DNA from: Candidatus Anaerobutyricum stercoripullorum
Lineage (GTDB): Bacteria; Bacillota; Clostridia; Lachnospirales; Lachnospiraceae
NCBI GenBank assembly: GCA_019114885.1
Contig: DXEQ01000135.1
Location: forward strand, 1 to 8,185
Length of the DNA stretch: 8,185 bases
Direction of reading: 5' to 3'
Below are positions 6,666 to 8,185 of the stretch, piece after piece (positions within the stretch are counted from its first letter, which is position 1; each line of letters opens with the position of its first letter). The notes under the pieces are model-generated. The model saw only the letters and a list, made by a program, of their open reading frames with translations, had not been told where the DNA came from and searched no databases. The translations under genes and the position numbers were made by a program.

Positions 6666-6687
6666 ACAAGAACAGGAGGCAGAACAG

Positions 6688-8064
6688 ATGAAAGACAATG
6701 TCTGGCTGACATATGAAGAAGATGATAGAAAAGAACTGGAACAGCTTTCTGACGCTTATAAGGCGTTTTTAAGCCGGTGTAAGACAGAACGGGAGTGCAC
6801 CGCATTTTTTGAGGCGGAGGCGAGAAAGAACGGATACCGTTCCCTGGAAGAACTGGTGGAAGAAGGGACTTCGTTAAAGGCCGGCGATAAGGTGTACGCC
6901 GTTGGCATGGGCAAGACTATCGCCCTGTTCCAGATTGGCAGGAAGCCTCTCACCGATGGCATGAATATCCTCTGCGCGCACATCGATTCTCCGCGACTGG
7001 ATTTAAAGCAGGTGCCGTTGTATGAGGATACGGAGCTGGCTTTTCTGGATACCCATTATTACGGGGGCATCAAAAAGTATCAGTGGGTGACCATCCCTCT
7101 GGCTCTGCACGGCGTGATTGCCAAAAAGGACGGTACGGTGGTTCCGGTGAACATCGGAGAGGACCCGGCGGACCCGGTTGTGTATGTGACGGACCTTCTG
7201 GTGCATCTGGCGTCAAAGCAGCTGGCCAGAAAAGGCAGCGAAGTCGTTGCCGGGGAGAATCTGGACGTGCTGGTGGCCAGCTGTCCTCTAAAAGATGAGG
7301 AGAAAGACGCAGTCAAGGCAAATGTTCTGCGTCTCTTAAAAGAAAAATATAACATGGAAGAAGACGATTTTCTCTCTGCGGAGATCGAGGTGGTGCCGGC
7401 GGGACCGGCCAGAGACTGCGGCCTTGACCGGAGCATGATCGCCGGATACGGCCATGACGACCGTGTCTGCGCCTACCCTTCCTTTGTGGCGATGATGGAG
7501 GCGGAGGCTGTGGAGCGGACGTCCTGCTGTCTTCTCGTGGATAAGGAGGAGATCGGCAGTGTGGGCGCCACCGGTATGCAGTCCATGTTTTTTGAAAATG
7601 CGGTGGCTGAGATTCTGGCGCTTCTCGGCACAGATTCCAATCTGGCGGTGCGCCGGACACTGGCCCGGTCAAAGATGCTCTCCTCCGATGTGAGCGCGGC
7701 TTACGACCCGGCATACAGCGAGGCTTTTGAGAAAAAGAACAGCGCGTATTTCGGAAAAGGACTGGTGTTAAATAAATATACCGGAGCCCGGGGCAAGTCC
7801 GGCTCCAACGACGCCAACGCGGAGTATCTGGCGCAGCTTCGCCGGATCTTTGACGGAAACCAGGTTGCTTTTCAGACGGCGGAGCTTGGAAAGGTAGACT
7901 TCGGAGGAGGCGGAACCATCGCCTATATCGCCGCGCTTTACGGTATGGAAGTGGTGGACAGCGGGGTTGCCGTCCTCAGTATGCACGCGCCTTGTGAGAT
8001 CATCAGCAAGGCGGATCTGTATGAGGCAAAGAAAGGATACGCCGCATTTTTAAAAGAGGCGTAG
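6688..8064 (+). CDS. apeA: M18-family metallo-aminopeptidase (aspartyl aminopeptidase-like)
   Basis: This 458-residue cytoplasmic exopeptidase is of the M18 family (di-zinc, MH clan), which removes N-terminal residues, often acidic ones, from peptides. Likely metal and catalytic residues are His98 and Asp100 in AHIDSPRLD, Asp257 in GHDDR, Glu287/Glu288 in DKEEIGS, Asp334 in SSDVSAA and His433 in SMHAP. The segment HYYGGIKKYQW (123-133) and the length of 458 suggest the ApeA rather than the ApeB subgroup; the symbol rests on memory of these subgroups. There is no signal peptide. The start is fixed by AGGAGG (6674-6679), 8 nt upstream of the ATG. Expression probably depends on the promoter at 6570-6598 and on readthrough of the terminator in the leader. 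Substrate preference cannot be read from the sequence. Confidence 0.94.
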   Translation: MKDNVWLTYEEDDRKELEQLSDAYKAFLSRCKTERECTAFFEAEARKNGYRSLEELVEEGTSLKAGDKVYAVGMGKTIALFQIGRKPLTDGMNILCAHIDSPRLDLKQVPLYEDTELAFLDTHYYGGIKKYQWVTIPLALHGVIAKKDGTVVPVNIGEDPADPVVYVTDLLVHLASKQLARKGSEVVAGENLDVLVASCPLKDEEKDAVKANVLRLLKEKYNMEEDDFLSAEIEVVPAGPARDCGLDRSMIAGYGHDDRVCAYPSFVAMMEAEAVERTSCCLLVDKEEIGSVGATGMQSMFFENAVAEILALLGTDSNLAVRRTLARSKMLSSDVSAAYDPAYSEAFEKKNSAYFGKGLVLNKYTGARGKSGSNDANAEYLAQLRRIFDGNQVAFQTAELGKVDFGGGGTIAYIAALYGMEVVDSGVAVLSMHAPCEIISKADLYEAKKGYAAFLKEA

Positions 8065-8075
8065 GACAAAGGAGC

Positions 8076-8115
8076 GGCCGGTACATTTTCTGATAAGCGG
8101 GAAAATGTACCGGCC
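8076..8115. repeat. 15-bp perfect inverted repeat (hairpin) without U-tract
   Basis: GGCCGGTACATTTTC (8076-8090) is exactly complementary to GAAAATGTACCGGCC (8101-8115) around a 10-nt loop (TGATAAGCGG). It begins 11 nt after the aminopeptidase stop. The following bases are CCAAAAAG, so there is no U-tract on the + strand, and only a weak one on the minus strand. It may be a non-canonical terminator, an mRNA-stabilising hairpin between two cistrons, a protein-binding palindrome, or a copy of a dispersed genomic palindrome. Confidence 0.75.
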
Positions 8116-8139
8116 CCAAAAAGATAACGGAGAATAAGA

Positions 8140-8185
8140 ATGAATTGTCAGGAAGTACAGTCAAACATCATGAATTATATCAATC
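8140..8185 (+). CDS. Start of a gene cut by the window end; possible zinc-finger anti-sigma factor
   Basis: An ATG at 8140 is preceded by GGAG (8129-8132) at 7 nt and opens a frame with no stop to the window end. The 15 visible residues are MNCQEVQSNIMNYIN. The pattern of a Cys at position 3, a Val at position 6 and a following short helix resembles the N-terminus of zf-HC2 putative zinc-finger anti-sigma factors. The defining HxxxCxxC motif lies beyond the window, so the family is a guess. It starts 75 nt after the aminopeptidase stop, on the same strand. Confidence 0.5.
   Translation, partial: MNCQEVQSNIMNYIN

Noticed and set aside
6663..6668. TTGACA after the terminator as a -35 box for the aminopeptidase gene.
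   Set aside because: No -10-like hexamer occurs about 17 nt downstream; that position already overlaps the start codon.

Overview
The window looks like chromosomal DNA of an anaerobic gut-type Firmicute, most likely Lachnospiraceae (Clostridium cluster XIVa). The coding DNA is moderately GC-rich and the gaps are AT-rich. Shine-Dalgarno (SD) sites are strong (AGGAGG, AAGGAG) and promoters are sigma-A-like. The protein families also fit: an AlaA-type aminotransferase, a His-tailed CsoR-family regulator, single-chain pyruvate carboxylase and an M18 aminopeptidase. This placement is an inference from recalled families, not a search. No mobile element, CRISPR array, tRNA or rRNA was seen.

Layout. 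1-182: AT-rich control region with a near-consensus promoter followed by a perfect 26-bp palindrome. 183-1685 (+): an XRE-type helix-turn-helix domain fused in frame to a complete AlaA-type alanine aminotransferase. A second ideal SD and ATG (458-473) sit exactly at the start of the aminotransferase part. 2722-1697 (-): a two-gene operon of an iron-sulfur-type flavoprotein oxidoreductase and a CsoR/RcnR-family metal sensor with a His-rich N-terminus. Its end converges on the aminotransferase gene with only 11 nt between stop codons. 2723-2963: divergent promoter region. 2964-6536 (+): full-length pyruvate carboxylase with an acidic C-terminal tail. 6537-6687: promoter, then an intrinsic terminator, then the RBS of the next gene. 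6688-8064 (+): M18 metallo-aminopeptidase. 8076-8115: a 15-bp perfect hairpin without a U-tract. 8140-8185: start of a further gene cut by the window end, possibly a zinc-finger anti-sigma factor.

How they fit together. Two large genes act at the pyruvate node: AlaA-type transamination (pyruvate and glutamate to alanine and 2-oxoglutarate) and pyruvate carboxylation to oxaloacetate. The aminopeptidase recycles peptides to amino acids, and the flavoprotein/CsoR pair looks like a small metal- or redox-responsive module. The most interesting part is the first gene. A DNA-binding domain is joined to a PLP enzyme, sits under a promoter with a long palindrome, and carries an internal start that could also release the bare enzyme. 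This suggests an autoregulated, metabolite-sensing aminotransferase, by analogy to the unrelated MocR/GabR fusions. That function is inferred.
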